A DNA stretch of 64,000 nucleotides, from positions 5,034,295 to 5,098,294 of the forward strand of contig NZ_KN046818.1 in NCBI RefSeq assembly GCF_000742135.1, written 5' to 3'. Position numbers and translations under genes: made by a program. Positions 1 to 10,455 of this stretch are shown here, in pieces. Position 1 is the first letter of the stretch, and every line of letters begins with the position of its first letter. A model generated the notes under the pieces. The model was not told the DNA's origin. It made no database searches and saw only the letters and a list, made by a program, of their open reading frames with translations. Origin of the DNA: Klebsiella pneumoniae (GTDB lineage: Bacteria > Pseudomonadota > Gammaproteobacteria > Enterobacterales > Enterobacteriaceae).

Positions 1-834
1 AAACTCCAGCTCCGTGATGCCAAGCGTCGCCAGCTCCGGCGGCAGCAGGCGTAGAATGTCGTCGCTCTGCTGGAGGCCGTCGACCTGTTCAGGCACCGTT
101 GCCGGCTCGCGTACCAGGCTGCGGAAGGTTTCCATCGGCGCATCTTTCTTCGGCACGGATTTCGCTTCCCTTGAACGCCCCAGCTGTTCCGCCAGCTGCA
201 GCAGCTCCGGTTGCTGGTTAAGAAAATCGCCATAGCGCACGATCAGCTGGTAGTCGCCTCGTTTGAGTTCGCCGGCGCTCATATCCCACAGGCGTCCGGC
301 GGCGGTATCATTTTCCGCCAGCACCGGATCGAGCTGACCGCTGAGCGTCATTCGTTCCTGGACCTCACTGAGCAACTGGTCGCGCTCCTCGTCCAGCAGC
401 TGCTGGTTAAGGCTGGTGGCTTGCACCACCAGGCTCAGGCGCCAGCGCTGTAAAAACAGCGTATGCAGCGCCGGGGTAAAGGTGGCATTGTCATCCACCA
501 GCTTCTGCGCCTGGGCGGCAAAAGGGGACTGGAGCTGGTGCAGTTTGCCGAGAATTTGCGGGAGCTGGACGATAAACTGCGAGGTAGAGAGCAGCTGAGC
601 CTGCTGATAGGTTTGCACTTCGGCGTCCAGATCCGGCGGGATGTTAACTTCTTTTAAGCGGGCGCGAACGGCTTCCCGCCAGCGCGGAATATCCGCCGCG
701 ATGATGTTTTTCAGGCGGGGAAATTTTTCAAAGAACACCGCCAGTTGAGGAGAGGCCAACAGCGCCAGCAGCATCTCCTCGATCATTCCCTCTTCGCTGA
801 CTGCCAGCATGACATTCAGCATATCGAGCGTCAT
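1..834 (-). CDS. viaA: ViaA, VWA-domain partner of RavA (3' end outside window)
   Basis: Partner of the MoxR AAA+ ATPase RavA; the E. coli pair is linked to respiratory complexes and aminoglycoside sensitivity. The reading frame runs open on the minus strand from ATG at 834-832 to the left edge, giving the first 278 codons (N-terminus [16 protein letters not shown]). The family is about 480 residues, so the C-terminal von Willebrand factor A domain with its metal site is not in view. The ATG overlaps the ravA stop in an ATGA arrangement, which indicates translational coupling. The truncation is only the window edge. Identity follows from sequence similarity to E. coli ViaA and the ravA neighbour. 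Confidence 0.93.
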   Translation of the reverse strand, partial: MTLDMLNVMLAVSEEGMIEEMLLALLASPQLAVFFEKFPRLKNIIAADIPRWREAVRARLKEVNIPPDLDAEVQTYQQAQLLSTSQFIVQLPQILGKLHQLQSPFAAQAQKLVDDNATFTPALHTLFLQRWRLSLVVQATSLNQQLLDEERDQLLSEVQERMTLSGQLDPVLAENDTAAGRLWDMSAGELKRGDYQLIVRYGDFLNQQPELLQLAEQLGRSREAKSVPKKDAPMETFRSLVREPATVPEQVDGLQQSDDILRLLPPELATLGITELEF

Positions 835-2330
835 GGCTGCTTCGCCTGTTTAATCTGCGCGCCGACGTCCTGCAGGCTGGCTTCGATTCTTCCCAGCCAT
901 TCGACCGGGATAAACAGGCACTTTTGCTGCTCGCTGAAGCGGTTGTGTTGCTGGTGCCACTCATCATCCAGCGCTTCCAGCTGCTGGCGAATTTCCGCCG
1001 GCATATTCTCCTGTGCTGCGCTGCCGGGCAGCGCGAGGCGTGAGCCCTGCAGGCTCACATCGCGGACGACCAGATGCTGGCTGGTGTCGACATCCATATT
1101 GAGTAGTTGGGCAAAGCCGATCCCGTTGAGCTTACCGCGGATCTCGCCGCCCTTTTCCAGCCAGTTGGCTAACGCCTCGCGTTCAAAAGTAATGTGGATC
1201 ACTTCCATATCGTGAAGTTTGAGCGGCTGCTGCAGCAGCAGCGTCAGGGGGGTCCCCTGGATCTCCGCCGGCAGTTCATAGTGCGGTTTGCGGCTAAACA
1301 TCCCGCCAAGGCGGGTGACCTTCAGCGCCGTTTTGTCGCTTTGCTGTTGTTGGATCTGAATGCGTCGCTGCACAATCGCCCCCAACCGCGTCAGCATCGC
1401 CTGCTGTTGCCAGGCGTGACAGGTCATGAGCGTTTCCAGCTGCTGCGACATCAGGTTCATACTTTCGACGTTGTGCCACAGACAATCTTTCAGCAGGATT
1501 AGGTCGATCGGCGCGATGCTGTCGCGGCCGCTGAAGAAGGCGCTGGCCTGCAGCAGGCGAATAGCCTTTTTCCAGCGGCGATCCGAGACGTAGGGGGCAT
1601 TTGGCAGGGCGTCCAGCTGCTGGCGGAGCTGGAATATCAGCTCAAACACCGCGTCCGGCAGTTTAATATTGCCGATCTGCTGCTGCCATTGGGTAAATTC
1701 CTCGTCGCTCACCTGCAGCGCGCTGGGCACTGGATTGCTGTTTTCATCCTGCTGGCTGACCAGCATCGAACGGAAATTACCTTTATCCTGCACTTTATCA
1801 AGCCATAGACGGATCAGCATTCGGTCATACAGCGCTTCCAGGCTGCTGTCGGCTTCCGGGAGTTCGTTCGACGCGGCCACCAGCAGGCGCATTGGGATTT
1901 TCTCTTCATGCGCGCCATTGCGGAAGTGACGTTCGTTAATCGCCGTCAGTAGGGTGTTGAGGATAGCCGGACCTGCTTTCCATATTTCATCGAGAAACAC
2001 GATTTCCGCTTCCGGCAGGTAGCCGGCGGTTAAACGTTCGTAACGGCCTTCATCTTTCAGCGCCTGAATGGACAGTGGCCCAAAAACCTCTTCCGGGGTA
2101 GAGAAGCGGGTCATCAGATATTCAAAAGCGCGCGCCTGCTGGAAGGCGAATTTGAGGCGGCGGGCAATCAGGCTTTTGGCGATCCCCGGTGGACCAAGCA
2201 AAAAAACGCTCTCGCCGCTGAGCGCCGCCAGCAGGCAGAGGCGTATCGCGTGGCTGCGTTCAAAGAGTCCTTTTTCGAGTGCCGCGCTGAGCCGGGAAAT
2301 TCTTTCAGCCAGTAAATGTGTTTGAGCCAT
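831..2330 (-). CDS. ravA: RavA, MoxR-family AAA+ ATPase
   Basis: MoxR-type AAA+ ATPase that works with ViaA; in E. coli it also binds the lysine decarboxylase LdcI. The protein is 499 aa. Walker A (GPPGIAKS) lies near residue 50 and Walker B (VFLDEIWK) near 110, followed by sensor motifs and the C-terminal triple-helical/LARA region. The start is the ATG at 2330 ([13 protein letters not shown]), matching the roughly 498-aa family length. A frame extending to 2516 adds 62 non-homologous residues and was rejected. It is the first gene of ravA-viaA and is divergent from kup across 217 bp, where both promoters must lie. Confidence 0.96.
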   Translation of the reverse strand: MAQTHLLAERISRLSAALEKGLFERSHAIRLCLLAALSGESVFLLGPPGIAKSLIARRLKFAFQQARAFEYLMTRFSTPEEVFGPLSIQALKDEGRYERLTAGYLPEAEIVFLDEIWKAGPAILNTLLTAINERHFRNGAHEEKIPMRLLVAASNELPEADSSLEALYDRMLIRLWLDKVQDKGNFRSMLVSQQDENSNPVPSALQVSDEEFTQWQQQIGNIKLPDAVFELIFQLRQQLDALPNAPYVSDRRWKKAIRLLQASAFFSGRDSIAPIDLILLKDCLWHNVESMNLMSQQLETLMTCHAWQQQAMLTRLGAIVQRRIQIQQQQSDKTALKVTRLGGMFSRKPHYELPAEIQGTPLTLLLQQPLKLHDMEVIHITFEREALANWLEKGGEIRGKLNGIGFAQLLNMDVDTSQHLVVRDVSLQGSRLALPGSAAQENMPAEIRQQLEALDDEWHQQHNRFSEQQKCLFIPVEWLGRIEASLQDVGAQIKQAKQP

Positions 2331-2547
2331 AATTGAGTTGCGTGCTTTGTCATGTATCGTTATTGGGACGAGTATAGATGTTAGAGCCGGGGCGGTAATA
2401 GCCTGAAGAATCGATTTATTTTTTTTGAGCCAGGTTAATATGGTGTCTGTTAGGGGTACGATTTCACAAATAATCGTGCATACTGTGCGCTTTTTGTGGG
2501 CCAAGGGACTAGGCACACATTTGTTTTATAAACGAAAAGACTAGTCT

Positions 2548-4416
2548 ATGAGCACTGATAATAAACAATCGTTGCCGGCGTTAACGCTGGCGGCCATCGG
2601 CGTGGTGTACGGCGATATCGGTACCAGTCCACTGTATACCCTGCGCGAATGCCTGTCAGGTCAGTTTGGCTTTGGCGTAGAGCGCGATGCCGTTTTTGGC
2701 TTTTTGTCGCTGATTTTCTGGCTGTTAATCTTTACCGTATCGATTAAATACATCACCTTCGTGATGCGGGCGGATAACGCCGGGGAAGGCGGGATCTTAA
2801 CGCTGATGTCGCTGGCCGGACGTAATACTTCGGCCAGAATGACCTCCGTGCTGGTGATCCTCGGCCTTATCGGCGGCAGTTTCTTCTATGGCGAAGTGGT
2901 GATTACCCCGGCGATTTCGGTAATGTCGGCGATAGAGGGGTTAGAAATTATCGCCCCGCAGCTCGATACCTGGATTGTCCCTATCTCCATTATCGTGCTC
3001 ACCCTGCTGTTTGTGATCCAGAAGCACGGGACTGGCATGGTCGGCAAGCTGTTTGCGCCGATTATGCTGATCTGGTTCCTGTTGCTGGCGGTGCTGGGCG
3101 CGCGAAGCATTTACGCTAATCCGGAAGTTCTGCAGGCGCTGAACCCCTACTGGGCTGTGCACTTCTTCCTGCAATACAAGACCGTTTCCTTTATTGCGCT
3201 TGGCGCGGTGGTGCTGTCGATTACCGGGGTGGAAGCGCTGTACGCCGATATGGGCCACTTCGGCAAACTGCCGATCCGCGTTGCCTGGTTCTCCGTCGTG
3301 CTGCCCTCGTTGGTGCTGAACTATTTTGGCCAGGGCGCGCTGCTGCTGAAGCACCCGGAAGCGATTAAAAACCCGTTCTTCCTGCTGGCGCCTGAGTGGG
3401 CGCTGATCCCGATGCTGATTATCGCCACGCTGGCGACGGTTATCGCCTCCCAGGCAGTGATTTCCGGGGTCTTCTCCCTGACCCGTCAGGCAGTGCGTCT
3501 GGGCTATCTATCGCCGATGCGCATTATCCATACCTCGGAAATGGAGTCCGGGCAGATTTACATTCCGTTCATTAACTGGCTGCTGTACGTTTCTGTGGTC
3601 ATCGTTATCGTCAGCTTTGAGCATTCGTCTAACCTGGCGGCGGCGTATGGTATCGCCGTAACGGGCACCATGGTGCTGACCTCCATTCTGTCGGCGACCG
3701 TGGCGCGCAAAAACTGGCACTGGAACAAGCTGTTTGTCGGTCTGATGCTGGTGGCCTTCCTGTGCATTGATATTCCGCTGTTCTCGGCGAACCTCGATAA
3801 GATTGTCTCCGGCGGCTGGCTACCGTTGTCCCTGGGGATGGTGATGTTTACGGTGATGACGACCTGGAAGAGCGAGCGTTTCCGCCTGCTGCGCCGGATG
3901 CACGAGCATGGCAACTCGCTGGAAGCGATGATCTCTTCGCTGGAGAAGTCACCGCCAGTGCGTGTGCCGGGTACTGCGGTGTATATGTCCCGCGCCCTGA
4001 ACGTGATCCCGTTTGCCCTGCTGCATAACCTGAAGCACAACAAGGTGCTGCATGAGCGAGTGATCCTCCTGACCCTGCGTACCGAAGATGCGCCTTACGT
4101 GCATAACGTTCGCCGGGTGCAGATTGAGCAGCTGTCACCGTCCTTCTGGCGGGTGGTGGCCAGCTACGGCTGGCGGGAAACGCCTAACGTTGAAGAGGTG
4201 TTCCACCGCTGTGGCCTGGAAGGACTCAGCTGCCGGATGATGGAGACCTCGTTCTTTATGTCGCATGAGTCGCTGATTATCGGTAAACGGCCATGGTATC
4301 TGCGCCTGCGCGGCAAGCTTTATCTGCTGCTGCAGCGTAACGCCCTGCGGGCGCCGGATCAGTTTGAGATCCCGCCAAACCGGGTTATCGAGCTCGGTAC
4401 CCAGGTCGAAATCTGA
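2548..4416 (+). CDS. kup: Kup (TrkD), low-affinity K+ uptake protein
   Basis: Inner-membrane potassium:proton symporter of the HAK/KUP/KT family, the constitutive low-affinity K+ system that also imports caesium. It is 622 aa, the usual family length. The N-terminus carries the family signature [17 protein letters not shown] (about residues 18-34). About 12 hydrophobic segments extend to residue 450, followed by a hydrophilic cytoplasmic C-terminal domain of roughly 170 residues. It is a stand-alone transcription unit ending in a clear intrinsic terminator and is divergent from ravA. Nothing about the gene is unusual. Confidence 0.97.
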   Translation: MSTDNKQSLPALTLAAIGVVYGDIGTSPLYTLRECLSGQFGFGVERDAVFGFLSLIFWLLIFTVSIKYITFVMRADNAGEGGILTLMSLAGRNTSARMTSVLVILGLIGGSFFYGEVVITPAISVMSAIEGLEIIAPQLDTWIVPISIIVLTLLFVIQKHGTGMVGKLFAPIMLIWFLLLAVLGARSIYANPEVLQALNPYWAVHFFLQYKTVSFIALGAVVLSITGVEALYADMGHFGKLPIRVAWFSVVLPSLVLNYFGQGALLLKHPEAIKNPFFLLAPEWALIPMLIIATLATVIASQAVISGVFSLTRQAVRLGYLSPMRIIHTSEMESGQIYIPFINWLLYVSVVIVIVSFEHSSNLAAAYGIAVTGTMVLTSILSATVARKNWHWNKLFVGLMLVAFLCIDIPLFSANLDKIVSGGWLPLSLGMVMFTVMTTWKSERFRLLRRMHEHGNSLEAMISSLEKSPPVRVPGTAVYMSRALNVIPFALLHNLKHNKVLHERVILLTLRTEDAPYVHNVRRVQIEQLSPSFWRVVASYGWRETPNVEEVFHRCGLEGLSCRMMETSFFMSHESLIIGKRPWYLRLRGKLYLLLQRNALRAPDQFEIPPNRVIELGTQVEI

Positions 4417-4420
4417 TGTC

Positions 4421-4455
4421 AAAAAAGCCCTTCCGTTGCGAAGGGCTTTTTGTTT
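4421..4455 (+). terminator. Intrinsic terminator of kup
   Basis: A GC-rich stem (AAGCCCTTC / GAAGGGCTT, loop CGTTGC) is followed by a T tract, starting five bases after the kup stop codon. Confidence 0.9.
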
Positions 4456-4487
4456 CTCACTCCGGTTGTTATGTCCTGTCGCTGCCT

Positions 4488-4516
4488 CGCGAAACGTTTC
4501 GATGGCGATCACATTT
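4488..4516 (+). promoter_or_regulatory. Upstream RbsR-like half operator and possible CRP half-site
   Basis: CGCGAAACGTTTCGATGG keeps the core GCGAAACGTTTCG of the promoter-proximal rbs operator but loses symmetry at its right edge. It overlaps GATCACATTT, which resembles the right half of a CRP site. It lies about 80 bp upstream of the main operator, which would suit DNA looping by a tetrameric or paired LacI-family repressor. The CRP assignment is weaker than the operator. Confidence 0.5.
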
Positions 4517-4564
4517 CTCTCTTCTGGTGATGGTTTTCTGCTCACGCATTGATAATAATTATTT

Positions 4565-4582
4565 TAGCGAAACGTTTCGCTA
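4565..4582. promoter_or_regulatory. RbsR operator of the rbs operon
   Basis: TAGCGAAACGTTTCGCTA is a perfect 18-bp palindrome, 19 bp before the rbsD start. It matches the known E. coli RbsR operator (GCGAAACGTTTCGC core). A TA-rich stretch with GATAAT at 4551-4556 just upstream could be the -10 region, putting the operator over the transcription start. Ribose binding to RbsR would relieve repression. Confidence 0.88.
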
Positions 4583-4601
4583 GTGGAGCAAAAGAGAAAA
4601 A

Positions 4602-5021
4602 ATGAAAAAAGGCACCGTACTTAACGCTGATATTTCCGCGGTCATTTCCCGCCTGGGCCACACCGATACGCTGGTGGTCTGCGATGCCGGATTACCGGTT
4701 CCCCGCAGCAGCACGCGCATTGATATGGCGCTGACTCAGGGCGTACCTTCATTTATGCAGGTGCTGGAAGTGGTGACGACGGAAATGCAGGTTGAAGCGG
4801 CTGTCATCGCGGAAGAGATTAAAACCCATAATCCGCAGCTCCACGCGACGTTGCTCACTCACCTCGAGCAGCTGCAGCAGCACCAGGGAAATACCATTGA
4901 AATTCGTTACACCAGCCATGAGCAGTTCAAAAAACAAACCGCAGACAGTCAGGCGGTAATTCGCAGCGGGGAGTGTTCCCCGTTTGCGAATATCATTCTC
5001 TGTGCCGGCGTCACGTTCTGA
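4602..5021 (+). CDS. rbsD: RbsD, D-ribose pyranase
   Basis: Cytoplasmic pyranase that converts beta-ribopyranose, the form delivered by the transporter, towards the furanose form used by ribokinase. It is 139 aa, the normal length of the RbsD/FucU family. The N-terminus [22 protein letters not shown] contains the conserved early His (residue 20), and later residues include the DAGLPVP segment. It is the first gene of rbsDACBK, directly after the palindromic operator, with an AGAGAAAAA ribosome-binding region. The stop is 10 bp before rbsA. Confidence 0.96.
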   Translation: MKKGTVLNADISAVISRLGHTDTLVVCDAGLPVPRSSTRIDMALTQGVPSFMQVLEVVTTEMQVEAAVIAEEIKTHNPQLHATLLTHLEQLQQHQGNTIEIRYTSHEQFKKQTADSQAVIRSGECSPFANIILCAGVTF

Positions 5022-5031
5022 GGTCGCCGTC

Positions 5032-6537
5032 ATGGAAGCCTTATTGCAACTGAAAGGGATCGACAAAGCGTTCCCTGGCGTCAAGGCGCTCTCCGGCGCG
5101 GCGCTGAATGTCTATGCCGGCCGGGTGATGGCGCTGGTAGGGGAAAATGGCGCCGGCAAGTCCACTATGATGAAGGTGTTGACCGGGATCTACACCCGTG
5201 ATGCCGGCTCTTTGCTGTGGTTAGGCAAAGAGACGACCTTTAACGGCCCAAAATCCTCCCAGGAAGCCGGGATCGGCATTATCCATCAGGAACTGAACCT
5301 GATCCCTCAGTTGACGATCGCCGAGAACATCTTCCTTGGCCGCGAGTTCGTTAACCGTTTTGGCAAAATCGACTGGAAGCAGATGTATGCCGAAGCCGAC
5401 AAGCTGTTGGCAAAGCTGAATCTCCGCTTTACCAGCCAGAAACTGGTGGGCGATCTATCGATTGGCGATCAGCAAATGGTGGAGATCGCCAAAGTGCTGA
5501 GCTTCGAATCGAAAGTCATCATTATGGATGAACCGACCGATGCGCTGACCGATACCGAAACCGAATCGCTGTTCCGCGTCATCCGAGAACTGAAGTCGCA
5601 GGGGCGCGGTATCGTCTATATCTCCCACCGTATGAAAGAGATCTTCGAGATTTGCGACGACGTGACGGTCTTTCGTGACGGGCAGTTTATCGCCGAGCGC
5701 GAGGTCTCGTCGCTGGATGAGGACCGACTTATCGAGATGATGGTCGGCCGTAAGCTGGAAGACCAATATCCCCACCTCGATAAGGCGCCCGGCGCGGTGC
5801 GCCTGAAGGTCGACAGCCTCTGCGGCCCGGGGGTGGATAACGTGACCTTTACCCTGCGCCAGGGGGAGATCCTCGGCGTTGCCGGGCTGATGGGCGCCGG
5901 GCGGACCGAACTGATGAAAGTGCTGTACGGCGCGCTGCCGCGCAGCAGCGGTTCCGTGACGCTCGATGGCCGCGAAGTGGTGACCCGTTCGCCGCAGGAT
6001 GGTCTGGCGAACGGCATTGTCTATATCTCCGAAGACCGTAAGCGCGATGGTCTGGTTCTCGGGATGTCGGTAAAAGAAAACATGTCCCTGACGGCGCTGC
6101 GCTATTTCAGCCGGGCGGGCGGTAGTCTTAAGCATAAAGATGAACAGCAGGCGGTGAGTGATTTCATCCGCCTGTTTAACGTGAAAACGCCGTCCATGGA
6201 GCAGGCGATCGGTCTGCTCTCCGGCGGCAACCAGCAAAAGGTCGCCATCGCCCGCGGGCTGATGACCCGGCCGAAGGTGCTGATCCTCGATGAACCGACC
6301 CGCGGCGTCGACGTCGGGGCGAAGAAAGAGATCTACCAGCTCATCAACCAGTTCAAAGCCGACGGCCTGAGCATCATTCTGGTCTCCTCCGAGATGCCGG
6401 AAGTGTTGGGCATGAGCGATCGCATCATAGTGATGCATGAAGGGCATCTCGGCGGTGAATTCACACGCGAGCAGGCCACCCAGGAAGTATTGATGGCTGC
6501 CGCTGTGGGCAAGCTTAACCGTGTGAATCAGGAGTAA
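5032..6537 (+). CDS. rbsA: RbsA, ribose ABC transporter ATP-binding protein
   Basis: Double-cassette ATPase energising ribose import with RbsC and RbsB. It is 501 aa. The N-terminal cassette has Walker A GENGAGKS (about residue 37) and Walker [14 protein letters not shown]. The C-terminal cassette has a degenerate Walker A ([10 protein letters not shown]), an LSGGNQQK signature and [14 protein letters not shown]. This asymmetry is usual for sugar-type CUT2 ATPases. The start is ATG 5032 ([16 protein letters not shown]), not an upstream in-frame codon at 4984 that would overlap rbsD. rbsC follows after 5 bp. Confidence 0.97.
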   Translation: MEALLQLKGIDKAFPGVKALSGAALNVYAGRVMALVGENGAGKSTMMKVLTGIYTRDAGSLLWLGKETTFNGPKSSQEAGIGIIHQELNLIPQLTIAENIFLGREFVNRFGKIDWKQMYAEADKLLAKLNLRFTSQKLVGDLSIGDQQMVEIAKVLSFESKVIIMDEPTDALTDTETESLFRVIRELKSQGRGIVYISHRMKEIFEICDDVTVFRDGQFIAEREVSSLDEDRLIEMMVGRKLEDQYPHLDKAPGAVRLKVDSLCGPGVDNVTFTLRQGEILGVAGLMGAGRTELMKVLYGALPRSSGSVTLDGREVVTRSPQDGLANGIVYISEDRKRDGLVLGMSVKENMSLTALRYFSRAGGSLKHKDEQQAVSDFIRLFNVKTPSMEQAIGLLSGGNQQKVAIARGLMTRPKVLILDEPTRGVDVGAKKEIYQLINQFKADGLSIILVSSEMPEVLGMSDRIIVMHEGHLGGEFTREQATQEVLMAAAVGKLNRVNQE

Positions 6538-6542
6538 GAAAG

Positions 6543-7508
6543 ATGACAACCCAGGCTGTTTCTGGTCGCCGCTATTTCACAAAAGCGTGGCTGATGGAGC
6601 AAAAATCGCTGATTGCCCTGCTGGTGCTGATCGCGGTGGTATCGACCATGAGCCCCAACTTTTTTACCGTCAATAACCTGTTCAATATTCTGCAGCAAAC
6701 CTCCGTTAACGCCATTATGGCGGTAGGGATGACGCTGGTCATACTGACCTCGGGGATCGATCTGTCCGTCGGCTCCCTGCTGGCGCTCACCGGTGCGGTG
6801 GCAGCGTCGATCGTTGGCATTGAGGTTAATGCGCTGGTGGCGGTCGCGGCTGCCCTCGCATTAGGTGCGGCGATCGGCGCAGTCACCGGGGTGATTGTAG
6901 CGAGAGGCCGCGTGCAGGCCTTCATCGCCACCCTGGTGATGATGCTGCTGCTGCGCGGCGTAACCATGGTGTACACCAACGGCAGCCCGATCAATACCGG
7001 CTTTAGCGATAATGCCGATCTGTTCGGCTGGTTTGGCATCGGGCGTCCGCTGGGGATCCCGACGCCGGTATGGATCATGGCGATTGTCTTCCTGGCGGCC
7101 TGGTACATGCTGCACCATACTCGCCTGGGCCGTTATATTTATGCCCTGGGCGGTAATGAAGCGGCGACGCGTCTGTCCGGGATTAGCGTCAATAAAGTTA
7201 AAATTATCGTTTACGCCTTGTGCGGAATGCTGGCTTCGCTGGCCGGGATCATCGAAGTGGCGCGTCTCTCCTCCGCGCAGCCGACGGCGGGGACGGGCTA
7301 TGAGCTGGACGCCATTGCGGCGGTGGTGCTCGGCGGCACCAGCCTCGCTGGTGGCAAAGGACGCATTGTCGGCACGCTGATTGGTGCGCTGATCCTTGGC
7401 TTCCTGAATAATGGTCTTAATCTTTTAGGCGTTTCTTCCTATTACCAGATGATCGTTAAAGCGGTGGTGATTTTGCTGGCGGTACTGGTAGATAACAAAA
7501 AGCAGTAA
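6543..7508 (+). CDS. rbsC: RbsC, ribose ABC transporter permease
   Basis: Inner-membrane permease of the CUT2 family that forms the ribose channel as a homodimer. It is 321 aa, the family length, and mostly hydrophobic with around ten membrane segments. The cytoplasmic coupling region holds the ALGGNEAATRLSGI motif (about residues 200-213), conserved in RbsC/AraH/XylH proteins. The C-terminus runs to VDNKKQ. It lies 5 bp after rbsA and 27 bp before rbsB. Confidence 0.97.
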   Translation: MTTQAVSGRRYFTKAWLMEQKSLIALLVLIAVVSTMSPNFFTVNNLFNILQQTSVNAIMAVGMTLVILTSGIDLSVGSLLALTGAVAASIVGIEVNALVAVAAALALGAAIGAVTGVIVARGRVQAFIATLVMMLLLRGVTMVYTNGSPINTGFSDNADLFGWFGIGRPLGIPTPVWIMAIVFLAAWYMLHHTRLGRYIYALGGNEAATRLSGISVNKVKIIVYALCGMLASLAGIIEVARLSSAQPTAGTGYELDAIAAVVLGGTSLAGGKGRIVGTLIGALILGFLNNGLNLLGVSSYYQMIVKAVVILLAVLVDNKKQ

Positions 7509-7535
7509 CTGAGAACTCTACAGGACATCTTAACT

Positions 7536-8426
7536 ATGAATATGAAAAAACTGGCGACCCTGGTCTCTGCTGTTGCGCTAAGTGCGACCGTTAGCGCGAA
7601 CGCGATGGCCAAAGACACCATCGCTCTGGTTATCTCTACCCTCAACAACCCGTTCTTCGTGTCGCTGAAAGACGGCGCGCAAAAAGAAGCTGACAAGCTG
7701 GGCTACAACCTGGTGGTGCTGGATTCCCAGAACAACCCGGCGAAAGAGCTGGCGAACGTCCAGGATTTAACGGTGCGCGGCACCAAGCTGCTGCTGATCA
7801 ACCCCACCGACTCTGATGCCGTTGGCAACGCCGTGAAGATGGCGAACCAGGCGAAAATCCCGGTCATCACTCTCGACCGTCAGGCGACAAAAGGCGATGT
7901 TGTGAGCCATATCGCCTCTGACAACGTGCAGGGTGGGAAAATGGCTGGCGATTACATCGCGAAAAAAGTGGGTGAAAGTGCAAAAGTCATTGAGCTGCAG
8001 GGCATTGCCGGAACTTCTGCGGCGCGCGAGCGTGGCGAAGGCTTTAAACAGGCCGTGGCGGCGCACAAATTCAACGTCCTGGCCAGCCAGCCGGCCGATT
8101 TCGACCGCACCAAAGGCCTGAACGTGATGCAGAACCTGCTGACCGCACATCCTGACGTCCAGGCAGTGTTCGCGCAAAATGATGAAATGGCGCTGGGCGC
8201 CCTGCGCGCGCTGCAGACTGCAGGCAAGTCCGATGTGATGGTGGTTGGATTTGACGGCACTCCGGATGGCGAAAAAGCAGTAAACAGTGGCAAACTGGCG
8301 GCGACCGTCGCACAGTTGCCGGAGCAGATCGGCGCGAAAGGCGTTGAGACTGCTGATAAGGTACTGAAGGGCGAAAAAGTGGAAGCTAACTACCCGGTTG
8401 AGCTGAAGCTGGTCGTTAAGCAGTAA
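7536..8426 (+). CDS. rbsB: RbsB, periplasmic D-ribose-binding protein
   Basis: Periplasmic ribose receptor for RbsAC; in E. coli it also presents ribose to the chemoreceptor Trg. It is 296 aa with a Sec signal peptide ([20 protein letters not shown]...) cleaved after AMA, giving a mature protein that starts KDTIAL. The type I periplasmic-binding fold shows typical ligand-site segments (NNPFF near the mature N-terminus, [16 protein letters not shown] and GFDGTPDG). It is almost identical to E. coli RbsB. A stable hairpin follows the gene and should protect the abundant rbsB message. Confidence 0.98.
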   Translation: MNMKKLATLVSAVALSATVSANAMAKDTIALVISTLNNPFFVSLKDGAQKEADKLGYNLVVLDSQNNPAKELANVQDLTVRGTKLLLINPTDSDAVGNAVKMANQAKIPVITLDRQATKGDVVSHIASDNVQGGKMAGDYIAKKVGESAKVIELQGIAGTSAARERGEGFKQAVAAHKFNVLASQPADFDRTKGLNVMQNLLTAHPDVQAVFAQNDEMALGALRALQTAGKSDVMVVGFDGTPDGEKAVNSGKLAATVAQLPEQIGAKGVETADKVLKGEKVEANYPVELKLVVKQ

Positions 8427-8449
8427 TATGCGATTCGGACTGGCAACGG

Positions 8450-8520
8450 TCCGAGGGACAATATAAAAAAAGAAAAGCAGGGCATGCGCCACCGGATCCC
8501 GGTGGCGCGCTTTCCCGGGA
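8450..8520 (+). ncRNA. rbsZ: RbsZ-like sRNA region in the rbsB 3' UTR
   Basis: The rbsB-rbsK gap contains AAAGAAAAGCAG (8469-8480), exactly complementary to the first part of the RybB 5' seed (CTGCTTTTCTTT). It is followed by a perfect 10-bp stem with 3-nt loop (8486-8508, GCGCCACCGG/CCGGTGGCGC). E. coli has the same arrangement at the 3' end of rbsB, where RbsZ is produced and acts as a RybB sponge. The hairpin lacks a long U run, so it probably attenuates or blocks exonucleases rather than fully terminating, letting rbsK be expressed at a lower level. RNA boundaries are inferred. Confidence 0.55.
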
Positions 8521-8526
8521 ACAGAA

Positions 8527-9459
8527 ATGATGAAAACTGCAGGCAAACTTGTCGTCCTTGGCAGTATCAATGCCGATCACATTCTTAACCTTGACGCTTT
8601 CCCGACGCCGGGCGAAACCGTCACCGGCCACCATTATCAGGTGGCGTTCGGTGGAAAAGGGGCCAACCAGGCGGTGGCCGCCGGGCGCAGCGGAGCGGAT
8701 ATCGCGTTTATCGCCTGCACCGGCGATGACGATATCGGTGAACGCATCCGTCGTCAGCTGGCGAGCGATAAAATCGACGTGGCGCCCGTGCGCGCGGTTG
8801 CCGGGGAAGCGACCGGGGTGGCATTAATTTTCGTTAACGCCGAAGGTGAGAATGTCATCGGTATTCATGCCGGCGCCAATGCGGCGCTTTCCGTCTCCCA
8901 GGTTGAGGCGGAAAAAGAGCGTATCGCCAGCGCACAGGCGTTGTTGATGCAGCTGGAGTCGCCGCTGGAGAGCGTCATAGCGGCGGCGAAAATCGCCCAT
9001 CACCATCACACCACCGTGGTGCTGAACCCCGCGCCAGCGCGTGAGCTACCGGATGAACTGCTGGCGCTGGTGGATATTATTACCCCTAACGAAACCGAAG
9101 CGGAAAAGCTGACCGGTATTCGCGTTGAGAGTGACGAAGATGCGGCAAAAGCCGCCAACGTGCTGCATGCCAAAGGCATTGGTACGGTGATGATCACCCT
9201 CGGCAGCCGCGGCGTCTGGCTCAGTGCCGAAGGCGGAAGCCGCCGGATCCCAGGGTTTCGCGTACAGGCCATTGATACTATCGCGGCCGGTGATACCTTT
9301 AACGGCGCGCTGGTGACCGCGCTGCTGGAAGGGACCGCCCTGCCGGAGGCGATTCGCTTTGCGCATGCCGCAGCGGCGATCGCCGTAACCCGCAAAGGCG
9401 CTCAGCCGTCCGTGCCGTGGCGCACAGAGATCGATGAATTTTTAGCGCAACAGGGGTAA
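8527..9459 (+). CDS. rbsK: RbsK, ribokinase
   Basis: Phosphorylates D-ribose to ribose 5-phosphate with ATP. This pfkB-family carbohydrate kinase is 310 aa (309 if the second Met is used). Visible features are the sugar-binding N-terminus LGSINADHIL, the GGKGANQAVA signature (about residues 42-51), and the C-terminal DTIAAGDTFNGAL motif whose Asp is the catalytic base and whose GAGD-type glycines form the anion hole. ATG-ATG at 8527/8530 leaves the exact start open by one codon. It is the last catalytic gene of the rbs operon, 3 bp before the rbsR start codon. Confidence 0.97.
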   Translation: MMKTAGKLVVLGSINADHILNLDAFPTPGETVTGHHYQVAFGGKGANQAVAAGRSGADIAFIACTGDDDIGERIRRQLASDKIDVAPVRAVAGEATGVALIFVNAEGENVIGIHAGANAALSVSQVEAEKERIASAQALLMQLESPLESVIAAAKIAHHHHTTVVLNPAPARELPDELLALVDIITPNETEAEKLTGIRVESDEDAAKAANVLHAKGIGTVMITLGSRGVWLSAEGGSRRIPGFRVQAIDTIAAGDTFNGALVTALLEGTALPEAIRFAHAAAAIAVTRKGAQPSVPWRTEIDEFLAQQG

Positions 9460-9462
9460 TGC

Positions 9463-10455
9463 TTGGCTACGATGAAAGATGTGGCCCGCATCGCGGGCGT
9501 TTCCACATCGACGGTGTCACACGTCATCAATAAGGACCGCTTTGTCAGCGAGGCGATTACCGCCAAAGTTGACGCTGCGATCAAAAGCCTCAACTACGCC
9601 CCCTCTGCGCTGGCGCGTAGCCTCAAGCTCAATCAAACCCGTACCATCGGCATGCTGATCACCGCCAGTACCAATCCGTTTTATTCGGAGCTGGTGCGGG
9701 GCGTGGAGCGTAGCTGCTTTGAGCGGGGTTATAGCCTCGTGCTCTGCAATACCGAAGGTGATGAGCAGCGAATGAATCGTAATCTGGAGACGCTAATGCA
9801 AAAACGCGTCGATGGATTACTCCTGCTGTGCACGGAGACTCATCAGCCCTCCCCGGAAATCATGCAGCGCTATCCGTCGGTACCGACGGTTATGATGGAC
9901 TGGGCCCCCTTTGATGGCGATAGCGATCTGATTCAGGATAACTCGCTGCTCGGCGGCGATATGGCGACCCAGTATCTGATTGACCAGGGGCATTCACGCA
10001 TTGCCTGTATTGCCGGCCCGCTGGATAAAACCCCGGCGCGCCTGCGTCTTGAAGGCTATCATGCCGCGATGGCGCGCTGCGGCCTGCCGGTTGCCGAAGG
10101 ATATGTGGTGACCAGTGATTTTGAGTTTGGCGGCGGGTTTAGCGCGATGCAGCAGCTGCTGGCGTTGCCGCAGCGTCCGCAGGCGGTGTTTGTCGGTAAC
10201 GATGCGATGGCGGTTGGCGCTTATCAGGCGTTATACCAGGCCGGGCTGCAGATTCCGCAGGATATGGCGCTGGTGGGCTACGATGATATTGAGCTGGCAC
10301 GTTATATGACGCCGCCATTGACCACCATTCACCAGCCAAAGGATGAGCTGGGGGAACTGGCCATCGACGTACTGATCCATCGCATGGCCGATCCGCAGCA
10401 AAAACAGCAGCGCGTTCAGTTAACGCCGGAGCTGGTGGTTCGCGGTTCCGCTTAG
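9463..10455 (+). CDS. rbsR: RbsR, ribose operon repressor (LacI family)
   Basis: LacI/GalR repressor of the rbs operon, induced by ribose. It is 330 aa. The helix-turn-helix with hinge occupies residues 1-60 ([20 protein letters not shown]), then a periplasmic-binding-like effector domain ([33 protein letters not shown]). The start is TTG at 9463, giving MATMKDVAR as in E. coli RbsR; an internal ATG at 9472 is an alternative. It is co-transcribed behind rbsK. Its stop (TAG, 10453-10455) overlaps the stop of the convergent hsrA. Confidence 0.96.
   Translation: MATMKDVARIAGVSTSTVSHVINKDRFVSEAITAKVDAAIKSLNYAPSALARSLKLNQTRTIGMLITASTNPFYSELVRGVERSCFERGYSLVLCNTEGDEQRMNRNLETLMQKRVDGLLLLCTETHQPSPEIMQRYPSVPTVMMDWAPFDGDSDLIQDNSLLGGDMATQYLIDQGHSRIACIAGPLDKTPARLRLEGYHAAMARCGLPVAEGYVVTSDFEFGGGFSAMQQLLALPQRPQAVFVGNDAMAVGAYQALYQAGLQIPQDMALVGYDDIELARYMTPPLTTIHQPKDELGELAIDVLIHRMADPQQKQQRVQLTPELVVRGSA

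Noticed and set aside
2331-2516. 62-residue N-terminal extension of RavA
   Set aside because: The extension is unlike the family, covers the ravA-kup promoter region, and ATG 2330 gives the expected protein.
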